Made by a program: the position numbers and the translations under genes
Part shown: piece by piece, positions 54,278-62,292 of the stretch
Numbering within the stretch: the first letter of the stretch is position 1
Layout: every line of letters starts with the position of its first letter
Assembly: GCA_032139905.1 (NCBI GenBank)
Contig: JAQJDB010000007.1
Span: 620,001-684,000 of the forward strand
DNA: 64,000 nucleotides
Source of the DNA: Nitrospira sp. MA-1
GTDB lineage: Bacteria; Nitrospirota; Nitrospiria; Nitrospirales; UBA8639
Direction: 5' to 3'
Notes under the pieces: model-generated
What the model was told of the DNA's origin: nothing
Databases searched by the model: none
Seen by the model: the letters and a program-made list of their open reading frames with translations, nothing else

Positions 54278-55807
54278 CTAAGGCGGAATCGCTTCATATC
54301 CTTCATTCTTATAGATGAGCGTCTGAGGACTCATGCGAAACTTTTGCTGGTCCGGCGGTGCGCGCGAGCCAGATGCTGGGCGGACAGACGGTATTTGCCT
54401 AAATGGATATGGAGACTTAATTGAGATCCATTGAAGGTTCCTTGTCCATGGTCTATCGAGGGGAGAAGTGGAATTTCCCATTCTGACTGGATGCCAAGCC
54501 CTTTTGAAATCAGAATGGTCAGGAGATTCAGTTGCCTTCCACGGGAGAGGCTTTTCCGCCTGAATGGGGGAACGATTCGAAAAAATCACGATTATGCCTG
54601 TGATCAAAAATACGAAACCAATCATCGAGATGCCGGCCATTGATCCGAAGTTATCAGCCACCCCTCCAAAGGCCACCATGCCCCCGCTGGCCATGGCCAT
54701 ACTCGCAGTATTGATTAAGGTAAACACTCGTCCCATTAAATGGTTGGGAGTTGTTTCCTGAATGATAGACCAGGCAATGGGAGTGAAGGCAGCCGTACTG
54801 GCCCCAATAAGGGTCACAAGGATAAAGCCCCACATGACCGATTGTGAATGAGCAAGGAATTGCAGCGCACTTCCGCCCACGACCATTGAAAAAGCCATGA
54901 GGAAGGTCCGACTCTTCTGTTCCAGCTTCTTCACGCAACCCAAACCAAAAGAGGTCGCAAGCATCCCTGCCCCCATGGCAGACCACAGCCACCCCAACCA
55001 TCTCGGATCGGCTTCAATGTGATCGTTGACGAAAAGTGGAAGCACATAGATAAAGGCGCTGGCTCCCAAGGTATAAAAGACCGTTGTAATGAGAAGGGCG
55101 CGAAGCACGGGTTTTTCTCTAAACACAAATCGCATTCCGACAGCCAGGTCCTGACTGATATTCGAAGTCGCATTGGCGATCCTGGGAGCGGTCGTCAATA
55201 AATGACCTTTGATCGGCAATAGGCACAAGGCGGATAGCAGAAAGGTTGCCGCATCTACATAAAGAACATTCTGGGTGCCCAGCCATGCAATCAAGACTCC
55301 GCATATAGCCGGCCCGATCAATATGCCCATATTTGTTGTGGATTGAAGAAGAGAGTTGGCGGACATGAGTTCAGAGGGCTTGACAAGAAGAGGAAGGGAT
55401 GCGGCCAATGCCGGACCAAAAGCCGTAGAGAAGATAGCTGTGAAAAACACCAAAATAAACAACACTTCCAGGGTCAGGGCATCAAAAACATACAGGACAG
55501 GAATAAGAGCAATTAAAAAAGCTCGAATGACATCAAGGATTACCATCACAGGTTTTTTAGGCAATCGATCTAAATACACACCGATGACCGGGCTCAGAAC
55601 CAGCGGGGGAATTGTTTGCAATAGACCGATGATCGTCATTTTCAAGGCTGATCCCGTCAGTTGGTACACAAACCATAAAAGAGCCACTTTGGTTAACCCG
55701 TCCCCAATTTGTGAAACGGCCTGAGAGGCCAACAGCATGCGGAAGTTTCGATTTCCAAACAGATCCCATCTATTGGGTGAGGTGTCCAAATGATTAGAAG
55801 TAGCCAT
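54278..55807 (-). CDS. MFS exporter (EntS-like), paralogue 2
   Basis: The 509-residue product is similar to the exporter ending at 52055: NFRMLLASQAVSQIGDGLTKVALLWFVYQLTGSAL, GVYLDRLPKKPVMVILDVIRAFLIAL, STTNMGILIGPAICGVLI. It has twelve membrane segments and an extra 90-residue basic, Pro/Ser-rich C-terminal tail (from about residue 420). A tandem duplication separated by the BON gene is likely; the tail is unique to this copy. Confidence 0.87.
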   Translation of the reverse strand: MATSNHLDTSPNRWDLFGNRNFRMLLASQAVSQIGDGLTKVALLWFVYQLTGSALKMTIIGLLQTIPPLVLSPVIGVYLDRLPKKPVMVILDVIRAFLIALIPVLYVFDALTLEVLFILVFFTAIFSTAFGPALAASLPLLVKPSELMSANSLLQSTTNMGILIGPAICGVLIAWLGTQNVLYVDAATFLLSALCLLPIKGHLLTTAPRIANATSNISQDLAVGMRFVFREKPVLRALLITTVFYTLGASAFIYVLPLFVNDHIEADPRWLGWLWSAMGAGMLATSFGLGCVKKLEQKSRTFLMAFSMVVGGSALQFLAHSQSVMWGFILVTLIGASTAAFTPIAWSIIQETTPNHLMGRVFTLINTASMAMASGGMVAFGGVADNFGSMAGISMIGFVFLITGIIVIFSNRSPIQAEKPLPWKATESPDHSDFKRAWHPVRMGNSTSPLDRPWTRNLQWISIKSPYPFRQIPSVRPASGSRAPPDQQKFRMSPQTLIYKNEGYEAIPP

Positions 55808-55859
55808 GATGTTCCTGGTTCTACACGAAATGGTTCCTATATGCTCAAAGCAACGGAGG

Positions 55860-56939
55860 TTAGAAATTCACAGCCGTTTCACGACCGTTTAATGAAGGTT
55901 GGTAGCTCTCCTCCTGGACGTTCAATAGATTTTCATAGGCTCTTAGGTAGTCTTGAACCATTCGTGTAACGGTAAACCGTTGTTCAAAGGCCAAACGGCA
56001 TGGTTGACGGTCAAGAGAAGCGATGCAGGGCACGGCTTTAATCATGTGTTCGATGGAGTCACAAATGAATCCGGTATGCCCGTCATCAATTATTTCGGGA
56101 ACGGAACCTCGACGATATGCTAATACCGGTGTGCCACAAGCCAATGCCTCAATAAAGACCAAACCGAAAGGTTCTGGCCAATCAAAGGGTGCGACCAAAG
56201 CAAAGGCATTGCCGATTAAGTCATTTTTTTCGGCATCCGTGACTTCACCCACGTATTCCACTAAGGGATCCGATAAGAGGGGTTTAATGACTGTATGAAA
56301 ATATTCCTGGTCAACAGGATCGACTTTCGCAGCTATTTTTAAAGGCATGCCCACGCGTTTGGCAATTTCAATGGCATGATCGGGTCGTTTCTCCGGTGTT
56401 AATCGCCCGACAAATACGAGGTAGGAACCTGAATCAGGATGAAAGCTGTACAGATTTTCGGGTAATCCATGGTAGATGGTTTGTTTCCAGTTTGCCCAAG
56501 CCAGAGGGTTCCGTTGGGCATTGGAAATGGAAATAAGCGGGCAATCTAAAAATTCTGCAAAAATGGGTTTCAGTTCGGGAAGGTCCAGGCGGCCATGAAG
56601 TGTGGTGAGGACGGGAGTCCCACAACGCCGGGCTAAGGGAAAGGCTAAAAAATCCAGATGAGAATGAAAAAGGTCAAATTGATCTGCGGAGCAGAATGTC
56701 TTCTCCAACATCATGGTAAAGGGAGCCTGAGGATTGGAGACCCCATTAGTTTTTCGAAGGCCTTCCCGACACATGGATTTCAGATGAGCATTCGTCTGAG
56801 AATCACCGGAAGCGAACAGAGTGACATCATGCCCCTGACGAACAAGTTCTTCGGTTAAATAGGAAACAATCCGTTCGGTTCCTCCATATTGTTTTGGTGG
56901 AACGCTTTCAGCCAAGGGAGCCAGTTGGGCGATTCTCAT
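55860..56939 (-). CDS. family-4 glycosyltransferase (GT-B)
   Basis: The 359-residue product begins MRIAQLAPLAESVPPKQYGGTERIVSYLTEELVRQGHDVTLFASGDS, the typical GT4 N-domain, and has the sugar-nucleotide-binding C-domain (YLVFVGRLTPEKRPDHAIEIAKRVGMPLKIAAKV, APFDWPEPFGLVFIEALACGTPVLAYRRGSVPEII). The conserved E-x7-E motif is in EPFGLVFIEALA. AAAGGAGTTTCCC supports the internal ATG at 56939. A sigma-54-like promoter with paired palindromes lies upstream. Confidence 0.9.
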   Translation of the reverse strand: MRIAQLAPLAESVPPKQYGGTERIVSYLTEELVRQGHDVTLFASGDSQTNAHLKSMCREGLRKTNGVSNPQAPFTMMLEKTFCSADQFDLFHSHLDFLAFPLARRCGTPVLTTLHGRLDLPELKPIFAEFLDCPLISISNAQRNPLAWANWKQTIYHGLPENLYSFHPDSGSYLVFVGRLTPEKRPDHAIEIAKRVGMPLKIAAKVDPVDQEYFHTVIKPLLSDPLVEYVGEVTDAEKNDLIGNAFALVAPFDWPEPFGLVFIEALACGTPVLAYRRGSVPEIIDDGHTGFICDSIEHMIKAVPCIASLDRQPCRLAFEQRFTVTRMVQDYLRAYENLLNVQEESYQPSLNGRETAVNF

Positions 56940-57017
56940 GGGAAACTCCTTTCTAGGAAATGAAAAAAAATTAAAAGAACCTCCGGGGGAAACTAATCTT
57001 TGTTGTATTCGCTTTTT

Positions 57018-57033
57018 AGCAAACTCGATGCCG
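57018..57033 (-). promoter_or_regulatory. candidate sigma-54 promoter of the GT4 gene
   Basis: The minus strand reads CGGCATCGAGTTTGCT: GGCA and TTGCT at correct spacing, 9 of 12 informative bases. It lies 78 bp upstream of the ATG. Confidence 0.55.
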
Positions 57034-57140
57034 ACAAAATTTTTTATTGAGAGCAGAGCTAAGTGATTGAGCGAATGAAACTTTTGTTGGAATGAAATGG
57101 AAATTTCAAACAACAGTGAGTTCTAAGCAGAAATAAAAAT

Positions 57141-57171
57141 GTAAAAACTACAAAGCCCGTGTAAGGGTTAC
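57141..57171. promoter_or_regulatory. tandem activator sites, GTAA-N3-TTAC type
   Basis: GTAAAAACTAC (one mismatch) and GTAAGGGTTAC have centres 20 bp apart. The second extends to the perfect palindrome CGTGTAAGGGTTACACG. The proximal site is 107 bp from the sigma-54-like element of the GT4 gene. Confidence 0.6.
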
Positions 57172-57572
57172 ACGAACGAGATAAAAGAAATTATTTTGTG
57201 AAAATTGCAGGAAAAAGGTTTTCGCTAATGGAGGTAATTTGTTGTGTTTCGTTAAGGCGTGCTAGGAAGCGTTGGAAATGAATGATCATAGAGGGGGCAT
57301 TCGGTCCGCCCTACAAGCAAGGAATTCAAAACAGACAAGATGTCCATTTTTGTTAAAGAAATGAAAAATTAACGAGAAATGGATGACAATCCTTGCTCAA
57401 AATACTCATCAGACCTAAAGAGAGTTATTAAGGTTTTCTTCCCCTGTGACCCTTCAAATGGTCGCTATCTCCCATCCCTAGCCCGTTTCGCAAAAAAACA
57501 TGTGAATTAATGATGATACATTCCGGTAAATGTGATGCTCCATGCATGATTTTCATTCCAGTATTCACGTCT

Positions 57573-57604
57573 GTAGGTATTACTCGAATTTCTGTAAATT
57601 TTAC
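57573..57604. promoter_or_regulatory. tandem activator sites, GTAA-N3-TTAC type
   Basis: GTAGGTATTAC (one mismatch) and GTAAATTTTAC (perfect) have centres 21 bp apart. The proximal site ends 108 bp before the sigma-54-like element at 57713. Confidence 0.55.
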
Positions 57605-57712
57605 TTCAATGTGGTTCTCTTGAAAATTTTCAAATTAGATTCCGTCTCGCCAGATTTTTTTAATATTTTGAAAAGTAAGAGAAAATTCATTGTGGCTCAA
57701 GGAATATGTTTT

Positions 57713-57728
57713 GGGTCCACCTTTTGCT
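57713..57728 (+). promoter_or_regulatory. candidate sigma-54 promoter of the CBS gene
   Basis: GGGTCCACCTTTTGCT has GG and TTGCT at correct spacing; about 9 of 12 informative bases match. It lies 80 bp before the CBS ATG. Confidence 0.45.
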
Positions 57729-57808
57729 TGGAAAATAAATAGGATGGGTCAGAACGACAAAGGTGGATCAACAAAACTTTTAGAATAAATCAGAGAAGGG
57801 GGGGCGTG

Positions 57809-58240
57809 ATGACGACTATAGCGGGAATGTCTGCAACCGGTTATTCAACAGTTGGCGATATCGTACCAACTCATATGACGATCTATCTGGCTCAATCAGA
57901 GGGAAATTCCGCCATTATGGATATTTTATCCAGTCATCTGGTGGTGGCTCCTGTGGTCGACGACGAAGGGCACTTAGCGGGATTCCTTGGAGAGTCAGAA
58001 ATCCTTAATGCCTTGTATTCGGGGAAGGATATTAGGCAGGTAAAAGTTGAGGACATCATGACAGAAGATAGGACTTCCACGGTAACGGAAATGACACCCA
58101 TCTCTGCGGTCGTCACATTATTTCAGGACGAAGAATTACAAATAATACCAATAACAAGAGAAGGACGAGTCATCGGCTCCCTGACCCGACATGATCTTAT
58201 TCGAGCCCTAACCGGAGCCGGGTTGGGGATAGAAAATTAA
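57809..58240 (+). CDS. CBS-pair protein
   Basis: The 143-residue product has two CBS domains (VGDIVPTHMTIYLAQSEGNSAIMDIL with APVVDDEGHLAGFLGESEILNAL, and VEDIMTEDRTSTVTEMTPISAVV with QIIPITREGRVIGSLTRHDLI). It may sense adenine nucleotides. A GTG three bases upstream is possible. Two further secreted-protein genes follow on the same strand with gaps of about 90 bp, so it may head a small operon. Confidence 0.87.
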   Translation: MTTIAGMSATGYSTVGDIVPTHMTIYLAQSEGNSAIMDILSSHLVVAPVVDDEGHLAGFLGESEILNALYSGKDIRQVKVEDIMTEDRTSTVTEMTPISAVVTLFQDEELQIIPITREGRVIGSLTRHDLIRALTGAGLGIEN

Positions 58241-58332
58241 GAAAGAGTGCTTTACCGAAAAGGAATGTATGTTTGAAAGCGGTATTCAAAATTTTTACAC
58301 CTATGATGAACCAATCCTACAAGGAGAAGATT

Positions 58333-58716
58333 ATGAAATCCCAACAATCGAACCTTAAAAATTTTGGTATTGTGGCTTGTTTCGCCTTTGTCTGTTTATT
58401 GATGCCAGCGGCCGTTCTACCTGCCGCCGATGGTTCCTCTCAATCTGCACCAGAGGAAATGGTTCGAAAAAATCTTGAACCTTTTGCCGGAGCTTACAAA
58501 GAAGTGTCGGAGCTCAGTGAAATATATGCCCAGCGGATTCTTCAATCCGAGCCGGGTCAAAGTGATGCGTTGCAGGAAGAAGCAAACCAAAAAATGACCC
58601 AGGCTGTCGCGAAGCATGGGCTTTCGGTTGAAGAATACAATTTAATATTTCACACGATCCAAAGTGAACCGGGTCTTCAGGATGAATTTATGATTGCACT
58701 ACAACGAGGGCATTAA
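58333..58716 (+). CDS. secreted DUF4168-like protein
   Basis: The 127-residue product has a signal peptide (FGIVACFAFVCLLMPAAVLPAADG) and a helical domain LEPFAGAYKEVSELSEIYAQRIL then EEANQKMTQAVAKHGLSVEEYNLIFHTIQ, the pattern of DUF4168-type periplasmic proteins. AAGGAGAAGATT supports the ATG at 58333. Function of the family is unknown. Confidence 0.75.
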   Translation: MKSQQSNLKNFGIVACFAFVCLLMPAAVLPAADGSSQSAPEEMVRKNLEPFAGAYKEVSELSEIYAQRILQSEPGQSDALQEEANQKMTQAVAKHGLSVEEYNLIFHTIQSEPGLQDEFMIALQRGH

Positions 58717-58808
58717 ACAATCATTCACCTATCAATTCCCTAATCATCGGAAATTATAGGGGTGTAAGTAGCTGCATCCTAGGAAAAACCCGAAGAAGGG
58801 GAAAAGTC

Positions 58809-59420
58809 ATGATAGTAAAATTTTCAAGGTTTATCATATTAAGTTTTATCTTCACGACAGGTTTCATCGGCGGGTGTTCTGAATCATCCACCGATAAGAG
58901 TACTCCCGAGCCCAGGAGCGAACATTCCGCATTCATTGCAAATGTAGACAACGCGGTTCATGCAGACATATGGGGAGATGGAATTGTGACATATCTGCCT
59001 CCAAAGGAAGGTACGGTTTCCGGAAATCGCCCAGGGTATTATATGCTCGTGAACAATCTACCTAGGGATGACATGAAAGGGAGAGAATTCTTTATTATAT
59101 TCCGGATCCCGGATGGAGCCCAGCCTGGACACTATAACCTGATGGCCCCCGATCCACTAAAGGTAGGTCAGAATTTTGATGTCCAGATAGAAGCGGTTGA
59201 AAAAGGACAATCCATTGCGTACCAAAACAATACGGAGGGCACAATGACGTTGGATAGCTTTTCACCTGACCGATTATCTCCAGAAGCCAGTACGATTAAA
59301 GGCACCTTTCAATTTGTCACAGAGAACAATGCTGGCGAAAGGGTTTCGGTAGAAGGAACTTTCGATTTTCCCTCGGAAAAGAATGTGTTTTCTCTAACCG
59401 CGGCTTGGTTTATGGCCTGA
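58809..59420 (+). CDS. lipoprotein of unknown function
   Basis: The 203-residue product has a lipoprotein signal ending IGGC (residues ~1-23) and a beta-rich body (HADIWGDGIVTYLPPKEGTVSGNRPGYYMLVNN, GHYNLMAPDPLKVGQNFDVQIEAVEKG, IKGTFQFVTENNAGERVSVEGTFDFP). It lies downstream of the DUF4168-like gene on the same strand. I do not recognise the family. Confidence 0.68.
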   Translation: MIVKFSRFIILSFIFTTGFIGGCSESSTDKSTPEPRSEHSAFIANVDNAVHADIWGDGIVTYLPPKEGTVSGNRPGYYMLVNNLPRDDMKGREFFIIFRIPDGAQPGHYNLMAPDPLKVGQNFDVQIEAVEKGQSIAYQNNTEGTMTLDSFSPDRLSPEASTIKGTFQFVTENNAGERVSVEGTFDFPSEKNVFSLTAAWFMA

Positions 59421-59713
59421 AGAAAAGGTTGAAATAGCCATTCGGTGGGAATGAATAAGTTTTTAGTCCGCGTTTCCTCTTTACCTGCCGTGAAAAAATT
59501 GGTGTGGCAATTCACTTTCCATGGGGTTCTTTTTTTTCTTGCGCACAAGAATCAATGGGACCCGAATCCTTCTAGGAGCACAGAGCGCAACTCTTTGTGG
59601 CTGACGTCCCTCTCAATTTTCACCCGCACGCATCAATACTCCTTCTCATCCCGGTCTCTTTGTCACTGGGCTTTTATGCTGTGCTCCACCCCTTTTCTGT
59701 CGAACATTTTTAT

Positions 59714-59950
59714 TTAATGAACGTGCCCTGAGGAAAACTGGAGTTCCATTCTTCCCCGCTTCCCATTTTTAATTCCTCGGGCTTTGAGAATGGTCGGATC
59801 TACCGTATCTCCGCAATTGAGACATCTCAAGACCTCAAGATGATGAAACTGACCATCGAGATTATAAATGCAATCCCGCACTAACAGTCCTGCGCACCGG
59901 TGGCATTTCATCGTCCTCTCTGCACTCATCTGATCAGTCGTCATGAACAT
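59714..59950 (-). CDS. small zinc-ribbon protein, paralogue 1
   Basis: The 78-residue product (MKCHRCAGLLVRDCIYNLDGQFHHLEVLRCLNCGDTVD) has two CxxC knuckles, as a small zinc ribbon. AAGGAGG precedes the ATG. Paralogue 2 lies at 61716-61904. Both are preceded by nearly the same promoter-operator block with a GTAACTAGTTAC palindrome, so both are probably controlled by the divergent HxlR-type regulator. No function is known. Confidence 0.75.
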   Translation of the reverse strand: MFMTTDQMSAERTMKCHRCAGLLVRDCIYNLDGQFHHLEVLRCLNCGDTVDPTILKARGIKNGKRGRMELQFSSGHVH

Positions 59951-59997
59951 ATTTCCTCCTTTTGGATACGTTGACTTGCATCTGAGATTTCCTGCTG

Positions 59998-60053
59998 GTT
60001 AAGATAAGTAACTAGTTACAAAAGTAAAGTAGATACTGTTAAGTAACCATGAA
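59998..60053. repeat. promoter-operator repeat, copy 1
   Basis: About 51 of 57 aligned bases match 61957-62013. The block contains GTTAAGATAAGTAACTAGTTAC, AAAGTAAAGTAG and AGTAACC, and ends in the HxlR start codon in this copy. It lies between zinc-ribbon paralogue 1 and the HxlR gene. Confidence 0.85.
60008..60019. promoter_or_regulatory. putative HxlR operator, copy 1
   Basis: The perfect 12-base palindrome GTAACTAGTTAC lies in the divergent promoter between the HxlR and zinc-ribbon genes. A GTAAC half-site recurs just before the HxlR ATG. Confidence 0.6.
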
Positions 60054-60486
60054 GTTGCCACCAAGTTCTTTCGGTTGTCCGTTGGACTCTCTCCTTCGCA
60101 TTCTTGCCGGGCCGTGGACGATTTACATTCTTTGCCGCTTGCATACCAATGGAGAAACCCGTTTTGGCCAGCTCAAGCGTCAAATGCCGGGCATTTCATC
60201 GAAAATGTTGACGGAGCGATTGCGATCGTTGGAGAAGGCTGAAATTATCTTCCGTCGCCAAGCATCGACAATTCCCCTCCAGGTGACCTATGGACTCACG
60301 ACGGAAGGTCGTGAACTCACCACCATTCTGGATCAAATCAATACTTTGGCTGACCGATGGCAGGATCAGGAGACAAAGACGGCGAACTCCAGCGTTCAGG
60401 TGAAAGAAGCAAAAAGGAGAAAGGCGGTATCTAACGATTCCGTGATGCCTCCTCTGAAAAAGGGAAGAACTACACCTAAAAATTAG
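60049..60486 (+). CDS. HxlR-family transcription regulator
   Basis: The 145-residue product has the HxlR winged helix (CPLDSLLRILAGPWTIYILCRL, GETRFGQLKRQMPGISSKMLTERLRSLEKAEIIFRR, VTYGLTTEGREL). Cys10 in FGCPLDS is the position of the redox-sensing cysteine in many HxlR proteins (HypR/QorR-like). A basic C-terminal tail (KRRKAVSNDSVMPPLKKGR) extends beyond the fold. It is divergent to zinc-ribbon paralogue 1 and probably regulates it. Confidence 0.88.
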   Translation: MKLPPSSFGCPLDSLLRILAGPWTIYILCRLHTNGETRFGQLKRQMPGISSKMLTERLRSLEKAEIIFRRQASTIPLQVTYGLTTEGRELTTILDQINTLADRWQDQETKTANSSVQVKEAKRRKAVSNDSVMPPLKKGRTTPKN

Positions 60487-60900
60487 GCGATCGTTGCTAC
60501 CGCCAAAGATTGGTTGGACGAGGAAATTCCCCGGATATGGAGGGATGTGAGACATTCCCTCTTTCAATCGGCTCGGAAAGTCGCCTGATGGGAATTTCTC
60601 CTCGACCAAACGCTTTCTCGAAAGTGTGTTTACCGTCGCCAGGCCCTACATGTCGTGAGAAGAGAATCCAACACGGGTGGAAAGACATCTGTGTCTGGTG
60701 TAGCCTGAACGGCTTTTCCTGAAATTTAATCCAAGATGAGTAGTTTCCTGCGGGAAAGGACTCCACCCGATTAGATCGAGAGGTCGAGAAATTCATGAAT
60801 GCGAAAAGGAATGTGTTTCTCCCTTCTTGGAGGTCCTGGCATCATCAGGCCTTTGACGCGGCAATTCCGCTCACGATTTCAAGAAGGACCGGAAGCTGGT
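60487..60900. other. intergenic, nothing recognised
   Basis: This is the space between the convergent HxlR and PDZ genes. No gene or repeat could be supported. Confidence 0.4.
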
Positions 60901-61395
60901 TTAGCTTTTTTCAACTCGAACAAAGTGAAAGTTAATTCCGCCACTGATGCCCTGATTGTCGGGGTCAGATGGTTCATACGTTGCCACGGAAAAATTTTCT
61001 GTGGGCAACGCGTCCTGGAGAGCCAGTCCGAAATCCAACAGGGTAGTTACCTCGACGGAATTGATTTCCTTGATGAGGGCCCGGGGTTTTATTCCAGCAA
61101 GAGCCGCTGGTTTTCCCCCGATTACCTCAAAGACTACCACGCCTTTTGCGCGCTCTAAGCCCAAATAATCTCGTATCTCTTCGTCCACTTCTCCGACGAT
61201 GATGCCGAAGTCTTCTCCCAGCTTTATGGCCTTTTCCTTGGTCATAGCCTGGGAAGCCGGTTCGGCCTGAAGCAGATAGGGGGTCCCCAACGAAAAAGCC
61301 AGGATCATGCTCACAATCGCGGCCTGGCCAACGTGAGCAATCATTCCGGCAAGCTGGTGGATCCTCTGTTGGATCGTCGGACGAATCATATTCAT
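60901..61395 (-). CDS. secreted PDZ-domain protein
   Basis: The product of about 164 residues has a signal or anchor (IVSMILAFSLGTPYLLQAEPA) and one PDZ domain (DYLGLERAKGVVVFEVIGGKPAALAGIKPRALIKEINSVEVTTLLDFGLALQDA), with no protease domain. It probably binds a peptide partner in the periplasm. The ATG at 61395 (or 61398) follows GGGAGG. It is the last gene of a three-gene operon with zinc-ribbon paralogue 2. Confidence 0.78.
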   Translation of the reverse strand: MNMIRPTIQQRIHQLAGMIAHVGQAAIVSMILAFSLGTPYLLQAEPASQAMTKEKAIKLGEDFGIIVGEVDEEIRDYLGLERAKGVVVFEVIGGKPAALAGIKPRALIKEINSVEVTTLLDFGLALQDALPTENFSVATYEPSDPDNQGISGGINFHFVRVEKS

Positions 61396-61489
61396 CATTA
61401 CCTCCCTGGTATCGCACAGACTCTTGAAATATTTAATTTCCCCGAGGAAACCAACGTTGCTTTTTCCGTCGCATTCATGAAGTGCGTTG

Positions 61490-61657
61490 TTAGGGAACAT
61501 CCTTCACGCCGGGTATATTCCTGGAATGTCGCGTGAGGCTTCGTGTGAATAGCGGGATCATTCTGGCGGTCGAGAACAATCCCCACAGGGAACCGGCCAT
61601 GATCATGACCGACCCTATATACTGATAGGCAGCACTCCCTCCGATGATTTCTGTCAT
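61490..61657 (-). CDS. 55-residue membrane protein
   Basis: MTEIIGGSAAYQYIGSVMIM then AGSLWGLFSTARMIPLF forms one membrane helix, followed by a basic tail (TRSLTRHSRNIPG). AAAGGAGTTGCCA precedes the ATG. It lies between the zinc-ribbon and PDZ genes. Unknown family. Confidence 0.55.
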   Translation of the reverse strand: MTEIIGGSAAYQYIGSVMIMAGSLWGLFSTARMIPLFTRSLTRHSRNIPGVKDVP

Positions 61658-61715
61658 TGGCAACTCCTTTTCGCGTTCTTCACGCAATGCACTTGGAATG
61701 ACAAAGATGTGGCGC

Positions 61716-61904
61716 TCAGACAAGCACCCCTTCCTGCTTTGCTGGAATTCTACCGTTTGGTATTTGACGGGTTTTCAGGAAATCGAGATCGACGACATGA
61801 CCGCAATTGAGGCATCTCCCCATTTCAATTTCTAAAAACTGTCCGTCCACGTTAAAAATACTGTCTCTCACCATGAATCCTCTGCAGCGTTCGCATTCTC
61901 CCAT
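61716..61904 (-). CDS. small zinc-ribbon protein, paralogue 2
   Basis: The 62-residue product (MGECERCRGFMVRDSIFNVDGQFLEIEMGRCLNCGHVVDLDFLKT) shares the two CxxC knuckles and the MVRDSIFNVDGQF core with paralogue 1. It lies downstream of the second promoter-operator block and heads an operon with the small membrane and PDZ proteins. Confidence 0.75.
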   Translation of the reverse strand: MGECERCRGFMVRDSIFNVDGQFLEIEMGRCLNCGHVVDLDFLKTRQIPNGRIPAKQEGVLV

Positions 61905-61956
61905 TGTGCACCTTCCTTAAGATTATAACCATTTTTGTCTTTGGCCGGTTTTATAA

Positions 61957-62013
61957 GTTAAGATAAGTAACTAGTTACTAAAGTAAAGTAGGTTCTATAA
62001 AGTAACCAATGAA
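61957..62013. repeat. promoter-operator repeat, copy 2
   Basis: This copy of the block at 59998-60053 keeps the palindrome and half-site spacing. It even retains AGTAACCAATGAA, matching AGTAACCATGAA at the HxlR start, but has no HxlR gene behind it. Confidence 0.85.
61967..61978. promoter_or_regulatory. putative HxlR operator, copy 2
   Basis: GTAACTAGTTAC is identical to the operator at 60008-60019. It lies upstream of zinc-ribbon paralogue 2, so one HxlR protein may control both units. Confidence 0.6.
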
Positions 62014-62292
62014 TTGCTTGAAAAATTATTCGAATGCCAACTGGTTCCCTTCCTGTTGCGCGGGGAAACTTCTCCATTGAGATTCCGGACTGATGGCAAA
62101 AGGAACCGGAAAGGTTAGTTTTGAACCGCTCACATGACAAATGTCCCGTATGTTCCCGGAATGTTGACGGACCGGTCAGATGAATGCGCTGGCCGGTCTG
62201 GGGAAGGGAGGGCAGACCAGGGTGACCAACAACAACCTTTGAGGGCGATGTGACGATCCTGATGTTGTATGATTCAAAAAGGAAATAATCTG

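Larger units (their letters stand above)
56940..57808. other. 869-bp divergent control region
   Basis: This AT-rich region lies between the GT4 (minus) and CBS (plus) genes. It holds two separate sigma-54-like promoters and two tandem GTAA-N3-TTAC pairs with nearly identical geometry, all listed separately. A 66-codon frame at 57542-57742 overlaps these sites and is not supported as a gene. Confidence 0.6.
61905..62292. other. intergenic region with second operator block
   Basis: Apart from the repeat at 61957-62013, no gene is supported. After the copied HxlR ATG the frame ends after 23 codons and has no HxlR similarity, so only the control region was duplicated or the second regulator was lost. 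Confidence 0.5.

Noticed and set aside
57542-57742. 66-codon frame in the GT4-CBS control region
   Set aside because: It overlaps the regulatory palindromes and promoter, is Phe/Lys-rich from AT bias and has no ribosome site.
59445-59717. 90-codon plus-strand frame after the lipoprotein gene
   Set aside because: The composition is random-like with no domain; it runs into the opposite-strand zinc-ribbon gene.
60008-60019. GTAACTAGTTAC as a member of the GTAA-N3-TTAC enhancer family
   Set aside because: The spacer is four bases rather than three, it is not paired and there is no -24/-12 element nearby. It fits an HxlR operator better.
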